Shown: positions 45,801 to 53,885 of the stretch, in pieces
How the letters are laid out: the number at the start of each line of letters is the position of its first letter
How positions within the stretch are numbered: the first letter of the stretch is position 1
Assembly (NCBI GenBank): GCA_014238065.1
Contig: JABABU010000047.1
Span: 1 to 64,000 of the forward strand
Direction: 5' to 3'
DNA from: Actinomycetota bacterium
GTDB lineage: Bacteria > Actinomycetota > Acidimicrobiia > Acidimicrobiales > Poriferisodalaceae
Length of the DNA: 64,000 bases
Notes under the pieces: model-generated
The model's database searches: none
What the model saw: the letters and a program-made list of their open reading frames with translations, nothing else
Told to the model about the DNA's origin: nothing
Position numbers and translations under genes: made by a program

Positions 45801-46194
45801 CTTCGCCCAGACCCACACCCCCATCTTCACCGTCCTGATGCGAAGAAGTTTCGGTGTCGCTGGCAACAACTACGCGACGCCACGTCGCAGGAACAACGCG
45901 CGCGTCGTGTGGCCGTCGGCTGACGTCGGCGGCATCCCGCCCGAAGGCGGCATCGAAGCCGCGTACAAGCGACAACTCGCCGAAGCCGAGGATCCCGTTG
46001 CGCTCCGCGCCGAACTGGAAGCCCGTATCGAAAGCGCTCGCGGACCCATCGGACCTCTCAACCGGTTCCAGATGGAGGAGATGATCGATCCCCGAAATAC
46101 GCGCCGACTGGTCTGTGAATGGGTCCCAACTGCGTATCGGGTAGTGAGCAACCCGAAAAATCTCGGACGCAGAGACCTCGACTTCCGACCGTGA
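42814..46194 (+). CDS. Single-chain acyl-CoA carboxylase (BC-BCCP-CT fusion)
   Basis: 1126 residues. Biotin carboxylase (about 1-450): VANRGEIAVRVAKGA, HPGYGFLAENAAFA, KAAAGGGGRGIRSV, FIECNPRIQVEHTITEE. Biotin carrier (about 485-560): VVTAMKMETLIAAG with the biotinyl Lys near 523. Carboxyltransferase halves (about 600-1126): RGGHADGAIGAKSMH and LVDNPGFAVGLEHE. All three activities of a biotin-dependent acyl-CoA carboxylase are in one chain, as in long-chain acyl-CoA carboxylases. Substrate (acetyl-, propionyl- or longer acyl-CoA) cannot be told. GTG 42814 has AGGGG 5 bases upstream; GTG 42808 is an alternative. Confidence 0.9.
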   Translation: MSTDIGRNNVVLVANRGEIAVRVAKGAAAAGFRSVMVATTADADSLHSTAGDVSVVLPGTDPIAAHLDGGTLLAVADANKCGFVHPGYGFLAENAAFAQLCEERGLTFIGPSSEVLALFGDKVAAKALAASLDIPVIRGSDAAVATAADARDAADALGYPVMLKAAAGGGGRGIRSVHSGDDVAEAFERCASEASGAFGDGSIFVEQLIDRPRHIEVQVLGDGATTVHLFERDCSVQLRNQKMVEVAPAVGLGEELRHRLHGEAVRLWQEAGATNAGTVEFLVDPTSGEHYFIECNPRIQVEHTITEEVMGVDLVRAQFAIAAGASLDDIGLGDQISISEPRGISIQARVMASGSGTLTGYKEPAGPGVRVDSHCYQGMSPAPQFDPLLAKVITTTRSGSIEDAVELAARTIDEFHLVGVPTNIATLKAVLASSAVRSGDARTTLFDEKPELLVARHDGGRHDKIMSLHGPTTTTEAPVAELEVPDGDLGVVCPVPSVVLDVRVSAGDQVSAGDPLFVVTAMKMETLIAAGVSGVVSHLAAITEGTQLVAGQIVASITPGASDGRSVEIDPHNTWASVLDEVAALQELANERLSPSSEEPGVVRQRNRGKLTCRQRIELLLDDGSFREMGSLAGFASYDEHGNVVAFTPANHVGGTGTIDGRTAIVCADDFTSRGGHADGAIGAKSMHLDMLSVDLASPSVRLLDGSSGGGSVAAMVPQQKKEGESTAEESSGAITAGRPRVTGGGGSFLPGHLGSTEYAEQLASVPVVNMLLGSVVGIGAAKAVLGHFSVMVRDISQLFVAGPPVVSHAMGYEITKEDLGDWRIHCTNGSVDNVAESEEEAATMTRRFLSYLPSSVDEAPPILEPDPTDPADRAEDELFTIVPRKRTTTFDMRRAIELMADRGSFFEIGPLWGTDQITGFVRMNGHPLGVIASDSRHVNGGALTADGCRKLTRHLDLCDLFHLPVLNLVDNPGFAVGLEHEVAGTIRRGGEWMVAFAQTHTPIFTVLMRRSFGVAGNNYATPRRRNNARVVWPSADVGGIPPEGGIEAAYKRQLAEAEDPVALRAELEARIESARGPIGPLNRFQMEEMIDPRNTRRLVCEWVPTAYRVVSNPKNLGRRDLDFRP

Positions 46195-46276
46195 ACCGCC
46201 CGAGCCGACGGCTGAAGGTTCCGCGTGCCATCATGGCTCCAACATCACCCGCGACGATGTCTCCCTGAAAGCACAA

Positions 46277-47356
46277 ATGGCCATCACATCAACGCCCGTC
46301 GAACACACCGCCTCGGACATCCCCACCGGTCTCAAGCCAGTCGTCGACGCCATCCCCGAACGTTGTTACCGACGCTCGACCACACGTGGCTTTCTCCTCC
46401 TCGGCCGCGACGTCGCGATCTACGGCCTCGCCATCTGGGGCCTGCTCTCGACCAACAACATCCTGCTCCTCATCCCATTGTGGCTACTGGCCGGCACGGT
46501 CACGGCGAGCCTGTTCGTGCTCGGCCACGACGCAGCGCACGGTGCGCTCTTCGACTCGAAACGCGTCAACGCACTCGTCGCAAGGGTGTCGCTACTTCCT
46601 TCGTTCCACGCGGCCGAGGTGTGGATCTTCGGCCACAATCGCGTCCACCACGGCCACACCCTGAAGCAAGGAATCGACTTCGTGTGGCACCCGCTGACAG
46701 TCGACGACTACGCGCAACTCGGCTGGTTCGGGCGACTCAGGCACAAGTTCGAGTGGGGACCACTCGGCGCAGGCGCTTACTACCTGCGTGAGGTGTTCTG
46801 GAACAAGATGGTCCGCTTCCCGCCTCCGAAGCGATGGAGGACGGCAATGCGGCGAGACAAGCTCATCGTTGCACTGTTCGTGTTCGGCTCGCTCATCGTG
46901 CTCGTTGCGGGGTATGGCGCCCCAGGGTTCTGGCAGTGGGCGAAGGTCGTGTTCATTCCTTTCCTGCTGTTCTGTCAAGCCATCGGCTGGGTCGTACACG
47001 TCCACCACATTCACCCCGAGATTCGTTGGTGGCCACGTCGCGAGTGGAACCGATTCCGGGGCCAGGTCGAAGGCACCACGATCCTCAATGGCCCTCCTGG
47101 CTGGGATTTTTTCTTTCACTGGATCATGGTCCATGTCCCGCATCACGTGGACATGAGAATCCCCTGCTACCGGCTGCGCGAGGCAGCGCGAGCCATCAAA
47201 TCGGCGTTCCCCGAACAGGTCATCGAACAACCGATCAGGGTCCGCGACTACATCCGGTCAGTGCGCGCGTGCAAGCTGCACGACTTCGAGACAGGAAGGT
47301 GGCTCACCTACAAGGCCGCCAAACTCGTCAGATCCCGGCAGCCGGCGACCGTCTGA
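46277..47356 (+). CDS. Membrane fatty-acid desaturase/hydroxylase
   Basis: 359 residues with four or so membrane helices. Three histidine boxes are seen: GHDAAHGALF, HNRVHHGHT and VPHHVDMRIP, with an extra HVHHIHPE. These bind the di-iron centre of desaturases and related hydroxylases. Neighbouring carboxylase and acyl-CoA genes support a lipid role, but ketolase/hydroxylase activity on carotenoids is an alternative. The start is 82 bases after the carboxylase stop. Confidence 0.85.
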   Translation: MAITSTPVEHTASDIPTGLKPVVDAIPERCYRRSTTRGFLLLGRDVAIYGLAIWGLLSTNNILLLIPLWLLAGTVTASLFVLGHDAAHGALFDSKRVNALVARVSLLPSFHAAEVWIFGHNRVHHGHTLKQGIDFVWHPLTVDDYAQLGWFGRLRHKFEWGPLGAGAYYLREVFWNKMVRFPPPKRWRTAMRRDKLIVALFVFGSLIVLVAGYGAPGFWQWAKVVFIPFLLFCQAIGWVVHVHHIHPEIRWWPRREWNRFRGQVEGTTILNGPPGWDFFFHWIMVHVPHHVDMRIPCYRLREAARAIKSAFPEQVIEQPIRVRDYIRSVRACKLHDFETGRWLTYKAAKLVRSRQPATV

Positions 47357-47420
47357 GCTGACACCGCGACGCACAGCCGCTGGGTATTTCGCGGCAATCT
47401 AATCTAGCTAGTGTCGGGAC

Positions 47421-49682
47421 ATGGCAGAACGAGACACCTTCGGCGGTATCATCGGCCGCACTGCAGACGAGTCGACCCCATGGTGGCCAGATCCCCCGAA
47501 GACTGCTGACCTGCCGAATGTCGTCGTCATCCTGTTCGACGACACCGGGTTTGCACACTTCGGTTGCTACGGGTCCGACATCGACACCCCCAACATCGAC
47601 CGCCTCGCCGCAGGCGGCATCAGATACAACAACTTCCACACGACAGCATTGTGCTCTCCGACGAGAGCATCTCTGCTGACCGGCCGCAACCACCACACCG
47701 TCGGCATGCGGAACATCTCGAACTTCGACACCGGCTATCCGCACATGCGCGGCCGCATCAGCCACGACGCCGCGACCATCGCAGAGGTGCTCGGCGACGC
47801 CGGCTACGCGACGCACTGCCTCGGCAAATGGCACCTGTGCCCGATGGCCGAGACGTCGATGGCCGGACCATTCGATGACTGGCCGTTGCAACGTGGATTC
47901 GACCGGTTCTACGGATTCCTCCAGGGCGAGACCGACCAGTTCCATCCTGAGCTGACCTTCGACAATCATCACCTCGAACCGCGATCAGAAACCGACGACG
48001 GATACCACCTGTCGGAAGATCTGGCCGACAAGGCGATCGACTTCATCCGCGAGTCGAAATCGGTACGACCAGATGTTCCGTTCTTCTCCTACATCGCGTG
48101 GGGCGCAACACACTCGCCACATCAGGCACCACGGGACTACCTCGACAAGTATCGCGGGCGATACGACGAAGGTTGGGACGTCATCCGTCAGCGGTACTAC
48201 GAGCGCCAACTCGAACTCGGCATCATCCCGGAGGGAACAGAACTCGCGCCTCGCAACCGAGGCGTGAAGCCCTGGGACGAACTCAGCAGGTCAGAGCAGA
48301 AGCTCGCCGCCCGTCTGAACGAGGCTTTTGCGGCCTTTCTCGACCACACCGACGCCCAAATCGGACGCATCGTCGACTTCCTCGAATCGATCGGCGAACT
48401 CGACAACACGATCGTCGTGGTCACCTCCGACAACGGGGCAAGCCAGGAGGGCTTCGCGACGGGTGTCGTCGACGAGATGCGTTTCTTCAACGGTGTCGTC
48501 GAAGATGTCGAGGCCGCCCAAGGTCGCCTCGACGAGATCGGAACCAGGACATCGCACACCAACTACCCGTGGGGCTGGGCCCAGGTCGGCAACACCCCAC
48601 TCAAGTGGTACAAGCAGAACACCTTCGGTGGGGGCGTGCGAGATCCGCTGGTGATCCACTGGCCAGATCGCATCGTCGATGGCGGCGCGATCCGGCAACA
48701 GTTCCATCACATCAGCGACATCACCCCGACAATTCTGGGCGTGGTGGGCATCGAAGCACCTACTTCGTTCAAAGGACGCGACCAACTCCCGATGGCCGGA
48801 ACCTCGATGTCGTACAGCTTCGAGTCGGCCGACGCCCCGACGACGAAGCGGGCGCAGTACTTCGAGATGTTCGGGCATCGCGGCATCTGGTCCGAAGGAT
48901 GGAAGGCGGTGACCTACCACGTCTCCGGTCGACCGTTCGAGGACGACCGATGGGAGCTGTACAACGTCGCCCAGGACTTCTCCGAAACACACAACCTGGC
49001 CGACGCTCACCCCGAGAAGCTCGAAGAGCTCATAGAACTCTGGTGGTCAGAGGCCGAGGAGCACGGTGTTCTTCCGCTTGACGACGACTTCACCGGTATC
49101 GCATTTCGGGCGCGACGGCCGGGCACCCCTCACGCCGACACGAAGTATCGCTACATGCCACCGATGTCCCGCCTCCCCAACGAGGCCGCACCGGCAATCG
49201 CTGGCCGCAGTTGGCGCATGGAAGCTCATGTTTCTCGCTCGACGGGCAGCGAAGATGGCGTCCTCATGGCCTGGGGCACCGCCAATACCGGGATGACGTG
49301 GTACTTGAAAGACGGCTATGTCGTATTCGACTACAACCTGTTCGGCGACCATCATGTCACCCGCGTCGAAAGTCCCCCTGCCGGCGACGCCGTCCTCGAA
49401 GTCGAGTTCGTCCGAGATGAGGAAGGCGCAGCAGTCACCGTCAAGGCAGGGGACGGCACTGAGGCGCACGGACGAGTGCCATGGGTGCTGCGGTTCATTG
49501 GCATGTCCGGAATGGACGTCGGCAAGGATGCAGGGTCAGCCGTCACCCACGACTACACAGGGCCGTTCCCGTTCAGTGGCGAATTCAGCGAGCTGAACTT
49601 CGAAGTCACCGAAGAGCTCGACCCCCGCGAGATCTACGCCCAGGACCGGGCAAGAATGCGGCGAGAGATGGCACAGCAGTGA
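47421..49682 (+). CDS. Type I sulfatase (arylsulfatase, mycobacterial AtsA/AtsD-like)
   Basis: 753 residues. LFDDTGFAHFGCYGSDIDTPNIDRLA supplies the first metal aspartates (two pieces), and CSPTR at Cys78 is the sulfatase signature whose Cys must become formylglycine. GKWHLCP and VTSDNGASQEG carry further active-site residues. The length and long C-terminal part match the mycobacterial enzymes rather than the 530-residue Pseudomonas AtsA. No signal peptide, so it is cytoplasmic. The formylglycine-generating enzyme is not in this window. It hydrolyses an organic sulfate ester; substrate unknown. Confidence 0.9.
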   Translation: MAERDTFGGIIGRTADESTPWWPDPPKTADLPNVVVILFDDTGFAHFGCYGSDIDTPNIDRLAAGGIRYNNFHTTALCSPTRASLLTGRNHHTVGMRNISNFDTGYPHMRGRISHDAATIAEVLGDAGYATHCLGKWHLCPMAETSMAGPFDDWPLQRGFDRFYGFLQGETDQFHPELTFDNHHLEPRSETDDGYHLSEDLADKAIDFIRESKSVRPDVPFFSYIAWGATHSPHQAPRDYLDKYRGRYDEGWDVIRQRYYERQLELGIIPEGTELAPRNRGVKPWDELSRSEQKLAARLNEAFAAFLDHTDAQIGRIVDFLESIGELDNTIVVVTSDNGASQEGFATGVVDEMRFFNGVVEDVEAAQGRLDEIGTRTSHTNYPWGWAQVGNTPLKWYKQNTFGGGVRDPLVIHWPDRIVDGGAIRQQFHHISDITPTILGVVGIEAPTSFKGRDQLPMAGTSMSYSFESADAPTTKRAQYFEMFGHRGIWSEGWKAVTYHVSGRPFEDDRWELYNVAQDFSETHNLADAHPEKLEELIELWWSEAEEHGVLPLDDDFTGIAFRARRPGTPHADTKYRYMPPMSRLPNEAAPAIAGRSWRMEAHVSRSTGSEDGVLMAWGTANTGMTWYLKDGYVVFDYNLFGDHHVTRVESPPAGDAVLEVEFVRDEEGAAVTVKAGDGTEAHGRVPWVLRFIGMSGMDVGKDAGSAVTHDYTGPFPFSGEFSELNFEVTEELDPREIYAQDRARMRREMAQQ

Positions 49683-50016
49683 CCGCGAGGAGGACAGTCA
49701 GATGAGCGAGGAACCTTCGCCAGGTCAACTTTCTGGTACGGGTCGAGAAGACCTCCGCCGTCGTGAGCCTCGTAACCGAGCACGTGTCGGAGCGACACAG
49801 GAAGGGTCCTGAGTCGAGCACGTACCGTTGCCGGCGAGATCGGTCGGGGTGGGAAAGTTCGTCACGAGTCGGTGGAGGCAAATTGCATGTTGCTGATATC
49901 CGACGTTGCCATGGTTCGTTCCTTGGCGTGGCGGCGCGAGACCCGATGTCCCTCTCCGACGCTGTGCGAAGATGACCCGATGACCGCACACCTCGTGAAC
50001 GAACTCGGCTGAGCCC
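49683..50016 (+). other. 334-base gap with one weak small open frame
   Basis: Between the sulfatase and the next acyl-CoA dehydrogenase. A 36-codon frame (ATG 49702 to TGA 49812) has a good GAGGAGG site 8 bases upstream and would encode a very Arg/Glu-rich peptide beginning MSEEPSPGQLSG. It may be a small protein, or the surviving 5' end of a lost gene. The remaining 200 bases show no recognisable gene, RNA or repeat. Confidence 0.3.
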
Positions 50017-51162
50017 ATGGAGGCCGAAGTCACCGACGTGATGATCGACACGATCGCCAGGTTCGTCGACGACGACGTGATTCCTCACGTCAACGAATTC
50101 GAGCTCGACGACACCTACCCGGACGCCATGGTCGACCAACTGCAGGCCTTCGGACTGTTCGGCGCAACAATCCCGGAGGAGCATGGGGGTCTTGGCCTTG
50201 ACGTGTCGACGTACGCACGAGTCGTCGAAGAGTTGTCGCGTGGCTGGATGTCGCTGTCAGGGGTGTTGAACAGCCATCTGATCGCCGCGCAGCTCATCGG
50301 CCAGTTCGGCACCGAGGGGCAGCAGCAGAAGCTCCTCCCCCGCATGGCCTCTGGCGAACTTCGGGGCTGCTTCTCGCTGTCGGAGCCCGACTCGGGCTCC
50401 GATGCAGCAGCCCTGCGTTGCCGCGCCACCAGAGACGGTGACGAGTGGATCATCAACGGCACCAAGATGTGGGTCACCAACGGTGAGCGCGCAGGGGTTG
50501 TTGCTCTGCTCGCGAAAACCGGCGACGGCATCAGCTGCTTCATGGTCGAGAAGGCACCCGGGCCAGAAGGTGACGGTGGCATCTCGATCTCCCGTCACAT
50601 CGACAAGCTCGGGTACCGAGGTCTCGAGACTGTCGAGATGAGCTACGTCGACCACAGAATTCCCGGAGCCGCTCTGCTCGGCGGAGACGAAGGTGATGGC
50701 CAGGGGTTCCGGTGGGCACTGTCAGCGCTCGAACTCGGTCGCATCAACGTTGCGGCTCGCGGCGTCGGTGTCGCCCAAGCGGCTTTCGACGCTGCGCTGA
50801 AGTACAGCAAGGAGCGCAAGACTTTCGGCAAGCCCATCGCTCAGCACCAGGCCATTGGCTTCAAACTCGCGGAGATGGCAACCAAGTTGCACGCGGCCCG
50901 ACTCATGGTCCGCGACGCTGCAGCACGCGTCGACGCGGGCCAGCGGGCCGACATGCACGCTGGAATGGCAAAATTATTCGCGTCAGAGACTGCGTCCGAA
51001 CTTGCCCTCGACGCCATGCGAATTCACGGTGGTAACGGCTTCACGACCGAATATCTCGTCGAACGGCTCTACCGCGATGCTCCGTTGATGATCATCGGCG
51101 AGGGCACGAGCGAGATTCAGAAGCTGGTGATCGCTCGACATCTCCTTGCCGAAGAGCGCTGA
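50017..51162 (+). CDS. Acyl-CoA dehydrogenase, short/branched-chain type
   Basis: 381 residues. LRGCFSLSEPDSGSDAAALR, NGTKMWVTNGERAGVVALLAKT, RKTFGKPIAQHQAIGFKLAEMATKL (read in parts) and IIGEGTSEIQKLVIARHLL are the canonical ACAD motifs, the last with Glu of the medium/short-chain catalytic type. It oxidises an acyl-CoA to the enoyl-CoA, passing electrons to ETF. The ATG at 50017 has only a weak ribosome-binding site. It converges on the Nudix gene 9 bases away. Confidence 0.88.
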   Translation: MEAEVTDVMIDTIARFVDDDVIPHVNEFELDDTYPDAMVDQLQAFGLFGATIPEEHGGLGLDVSTYARVVEELSRGWMSLSGVLNSHLIAAQLIGQFGTEGQQQKLLPRMASGELRGCFSLSEPDSGSDAAALRCRATRDGDEWIINGTKMWVTNGERAGVVALLAKTGDGISCFMVEKAPGPEGDGGISISRHIDKLGYRGLETVEMSYVDHRIPGAALLGGDEGDGQGFRWALSALELGRINVAARGVGVAQAAFDAALKYSKERKTFGKPIAQHQAIGFKLAEMATKLHAARLMVRDAAARVDAGQRADMHAGMAKLFASETASELALDAMRIHGGNGFTTEYLVERLYRDAPLMIIGEGTSEIQKLVIARHLLAEER

Positions 51163-51171
51163 CCGTCGAAG

Positions 51172-51765
51172 TCATCCTGGTCGAACTGGGAGCGGGTGGC
51201 CGAGCCGGTCGAACAACTTGTCGATGAGCCGCAAGGTCAATCCCCACAGCACCCGGCCTTCGAGGTCCACGGCCGGGTAGTCGAACCCCGGTCGCAACGG
51301 ATAGCTGTAGTCGAAGTGGTTGTCGGGATCGACGAATTGTTTCATGTCGACCCAGAACGCGTCTTCGACCTCGTAGTTGAGGTCTAAGACGACGTCCGGG
51401 CTGTGGAGCCACCATGCATGATTCGAGACGGTGATGAGCCGATTCGGCGTCGGGCCTTCGAGATCGTCGAGTTGACCGATCCACGTGCCGTGTCGCCGGA
51501 GGTCTAGCCCGATCTCTTCCCACGTCTCCCGCAGAGCTGTCGCTCGGGTGTCAGCGTCTCCGACATCGACTCTTCCTCCGGGAAAGGCCAGGTGCCCTGA
51601 CCACGGGTCACCCTCTTGGCGGGCCCGTTCGATGAACAAGAGCCGCGTTCCACCGCGGGGAGACTCGGAGAAAACGGCGGCGACCGAGGCTCTGGGCGCA
51701 TCATCTGATGACAGGAATGCAGGCCGCGTCCCGACAGCGCGTTCGATGTCGCCTCGTTCAAACAT
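51172..51765 (-). CDS. Nudix hydrolase, CoA-pyrophosphatase-like
   Basis: 197 residues. The Nudix region GGRVDVGDADTRATALRETWEEIGLDL has the REtwEEiG core that binds magnesium, with the spacing seen in CoA pyrophosphatases rather than the exact canonical 23-residue box. LLFIERARQEGDPWSGHLAFPGGR precedes it as in NudL-type enzymes. It probably cleaves CoA or a related nucleotide diphosphate. The ATG at 51765 is chosen over one 6 codons upstream. It lies 27 bases after the next gene's stop in the same direction. Confidence 0.83.
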   Translation of the reverse strand: MFERGDIERAVGTRPAFLSSDDAPRASVAAVFSESPRGGTRLLFIERARQEGDPWSGHLAFPGGRVDVGDADTRATALRETWEEIGLDLRRHGTWIGQLDDLEGPTPNRLITVSNHAWWLHSPDVVLDLNYEVEDAFWVDMKQFVDPDNHFDYSYPLRPGFDYPAVDLEGRVLWGLTLRLIDKLFDRLGHPLPVRPG

Positions 51766-51792
51766 GACCGCCGACGCTACCAACCTTGCCCT

Positions 51793-52959
51793 TCAGAGGA
51801 GCCACTCGGGTTCGGTGGATCCGAGGAGGGATCCGCCGACACTCCTCGCCACAGGGTCCGGGACCATGTAGGCATGCGACAACCCCGCTTGGACGTCCTG
51901 GAACCGGCGTTGCAGAGGATGGTCGAGGAACAACGCCGTTCCCGAAGCCATTCGGAACAGGTCGAGAGTGGCCTTACCGACCAGATCGCACCCGTGGTTG
52001 AGGTTCCATCGCTTCTGGCCTCGTTCGGCCATGGACGCGACGTGTCCCGCCTCAGCCCAGTCCCACAACTCCACAGCATCGAGGCGCATCCGAGTCATCG
52101 CTGCGTCGAGCGTCCAAGTCGCCTCGGCGACGCGCTGTTGGGTGAGCGCATCGTTCGCCAGCGCGCCGGCGCCAGGAACCCGACGGCTCTTGTTCTCTTC
52201 GACCCAACAATCGACGAAGCCCTGCGCTGCGCCAAGAACCGACGATGCGAGTGCCATGTTGAACACCACAGACCACGGCAGACGGAACACCGGCCCTGGG
52301 TTGGCGGTCTGGCCGGGCAAGGGCTTGCCGAGTGCGTACAGCATGTGCGATTGAGTTCGGTGCGCCGGAACGAACGCCGAATCGACCACGATGTCCTTGC
52401 TCCCCGTGCCCTTCAAGCCGACTACATGCCAGTTGTCGACAATCGAGTACTGGTCTCTGAACAGCACGAGACTCAACAGATCACGCTGTCGCGTCGGCGC
52501 ATCCTCGGGAGCAGCGACGACCGCCCCGAGATTGACGGCGCCGCAGTGATCACACCCCGACGAGAACGACCACGTTCCGGACACCTCCCACCCACCTTCG
52601 ACAGCCACCGCCGAGCCGGTCGGGTTGTACGAAGAAGAGTGCATTCGAGTCGGATCGTCGTCCCACATGTCGTGCTGGGCCTCGTCTTCGAACAACCCGA
52701 GCTGGAACGGGTGAACACCGATGACAGCGGCAACCCAACCCGCGGACGGTGCAATTTTGGCAATCTCGACGATCGCGTCGACGAACTCGAGCAGCGTCGT
52801 CTCGGTTCCCCCGAAACGTCGAGGTTGCAGCGCACGCAAAACGCCAACGTCCAGGAGCGCATCCCATGTCTCGGCCGACAGCGCGCCGTTCGCATCGCCA
52901 GGTCCGATCGATGCCTGCCACACCGGCGCAAGATCTCGTACGTCATCAACCAAAGTCAT
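51793..52959 (-). CDS. ACAD-fold flavin-dependent monooxygenase-like protein
   Basis: 388 residues with the ACAD/HsaA fold. SAGWVAAVIGVHPFQLGLF, WEVSGTWSFSSGCDHCGAVNLG and the FRMASGTALFLDHPLQRRFQDVQAGLSHAYM segment follow group D monooxygenases; there is no ACAD catalytic Glu motif. It is a distant paralogue of the product at 32484. The GCDHC cluster is unusual and could be incidental. Start at 52959 is favoured over one 7 codons earlier. Divergent from the crotonase gene. Confidence 0.78.
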   Translation of the reverse strand: MTLVDDVRDLAPVWQASIGPGDANGALSAETWDALLDVGVLRALQPRRFGGTETTLLEFVDAIVEIAKIAPSAGWVAAVIGVHPFQLGLFEDEAQHDMWDDDPTRMHSSSYNPTGSAVAVEGGWEVSGTWSFSSGCDHCGAVNLGAVVAAPEDAPTRQRDLLSLVLFRDQYSIVDNWHVVGLKGTGSKDIVVDSAFVPAHRTQSHMLYALGKPLPGQTANPGPVFRLPWSVVFNMALASSVLGAAQGFVDCWVEENKSRRVPGAGALANDALTQQRVAEATWTLDAAMTRMRLDAVELWDWAEAGHVASMAERGQKRWNLNHGCDLVGKATLDLFRMASGTALFLDHPLQRRFQDVQAGLSHAYMVPDPVARSVGGSLLGSTEPEWLL

Positions 52960-53012
52960 AACCGGGCCCTTCGCTGCCAACAGCGACCATAGGTTGTGGC
53001 AGGCTCGTCGCT

Positions 53013-53885
53013 ATGACAGACGTGGTGCTCTACGACGAGCGTGACGCCATTGCCATCATCACGCTCAATCGCCCAGAGAAGAAGAACAGCCTCACCGAGG
53101 CTGTGATCAGTGGCATCGCCGACGGCATCGATGCCGCAACCAAGTCACCTGATGTCGCTGCGATCGTGCTCCGAGGGGCCGAGGGGACGCTCACGGCAGG
53201 ATACGACCTGACCGCGCACGCCGAGGGAGCGACCTGGTCGACGCCTTACGGAGCCCATGGCCCGAAACCCAGAGATGGAGCATGGGATCCCGTTCGCGAT
53301 TTTCAGTTCATGGGCAACAACATGAGGCGGTTCATGAAGGTCTGGGAATGCCCGAAGCCGGTTCTCGGTGAGATCTCCGGTTGGGCCGTGGGCGGAGCGA
53401 CCGACCTCATCTTGTGCTGCGACCTGCTGTACATGGCCTCCGATGCGCACATCGGCTACGCCCCGAGCCGGATCTACGGGACACCGACGACGATGATGTG
53501 GGTGTATCGACTTGGGCTCGAACACGCCAAGCAGTTCCTGCTCAGTGGTCGAGCCATCGATGCCGAGACGGCCTTCCGAATCGGCCTCGTCTCCGAAGTA
53601 GTCGAACCCGACGACATCGCCGCGCACGTCGAGCAAGAAGCAAAGCGCTTCGCGAACATCCCCGCCAATCAGCTCGCCCTCAACAAGTTGCTGATCAACC
53701 AGGCCTACGAGAACATGGGCCTTCGGACGTCGCAGATTCTCGGCACCTTCTTCGACGGGGTCACCCGCCACACGGAGGAGGCCTATCGGTGGGTCGAAGG
53801 GTTCGAAGAGAAAGGGTTCCGCCAGGTGATCAGAGAGCGGGACGAACCATGGCAGGACTACGGAGAACGACCACGAAGTGAGTGA
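53013..53885 (+). CDS. Enoyl-CoA hydratase/isomerase (crotonase) family protein
   Basis: 290 residues. ITLNRPEKKNSLTEAVI and the oxyanion-hole segment GTLTAGYDLTAHAEG are at the N-terminal half; KPVLGEISGWAVGGATDLILCCDLLYMASDAHIGYAPSRIYG (in parts) gives the second. The Glu residues used by typical hydratases are not plainly placed (IGYAPSRIYG replaces the FGxPE pattern), so isomerase, hydrolase or other crotonase chemistry is possible. It overlaps the M20 gene by 8 bases. Confidence 0.82.
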   Translation: MTDVVLYDERDAIAIITLNRPEKKNSLTEAVISGIADGIDAATKSPDVAAIVLRGAEGTLTAGYDLTAHAEGATWSTPYGAHGPKPRDGAWDPVRDFQFMGNNMRRFMKVWECPKPVLGEISGWAVGGATDLILCCDLLYMASDAHIGYAPSRIYGTPTTMMWVYRLGLEHAKQFLLSGRAIDAETAFRIGLVSEVVEPDDIAAHVEQEAKRFANIPANQLALNKLLINQAYENMGLRTSQILGTFFDGVTRHTEEAYRWVEGFEEKGFRQVIRERDEPWQDYGERPRSE

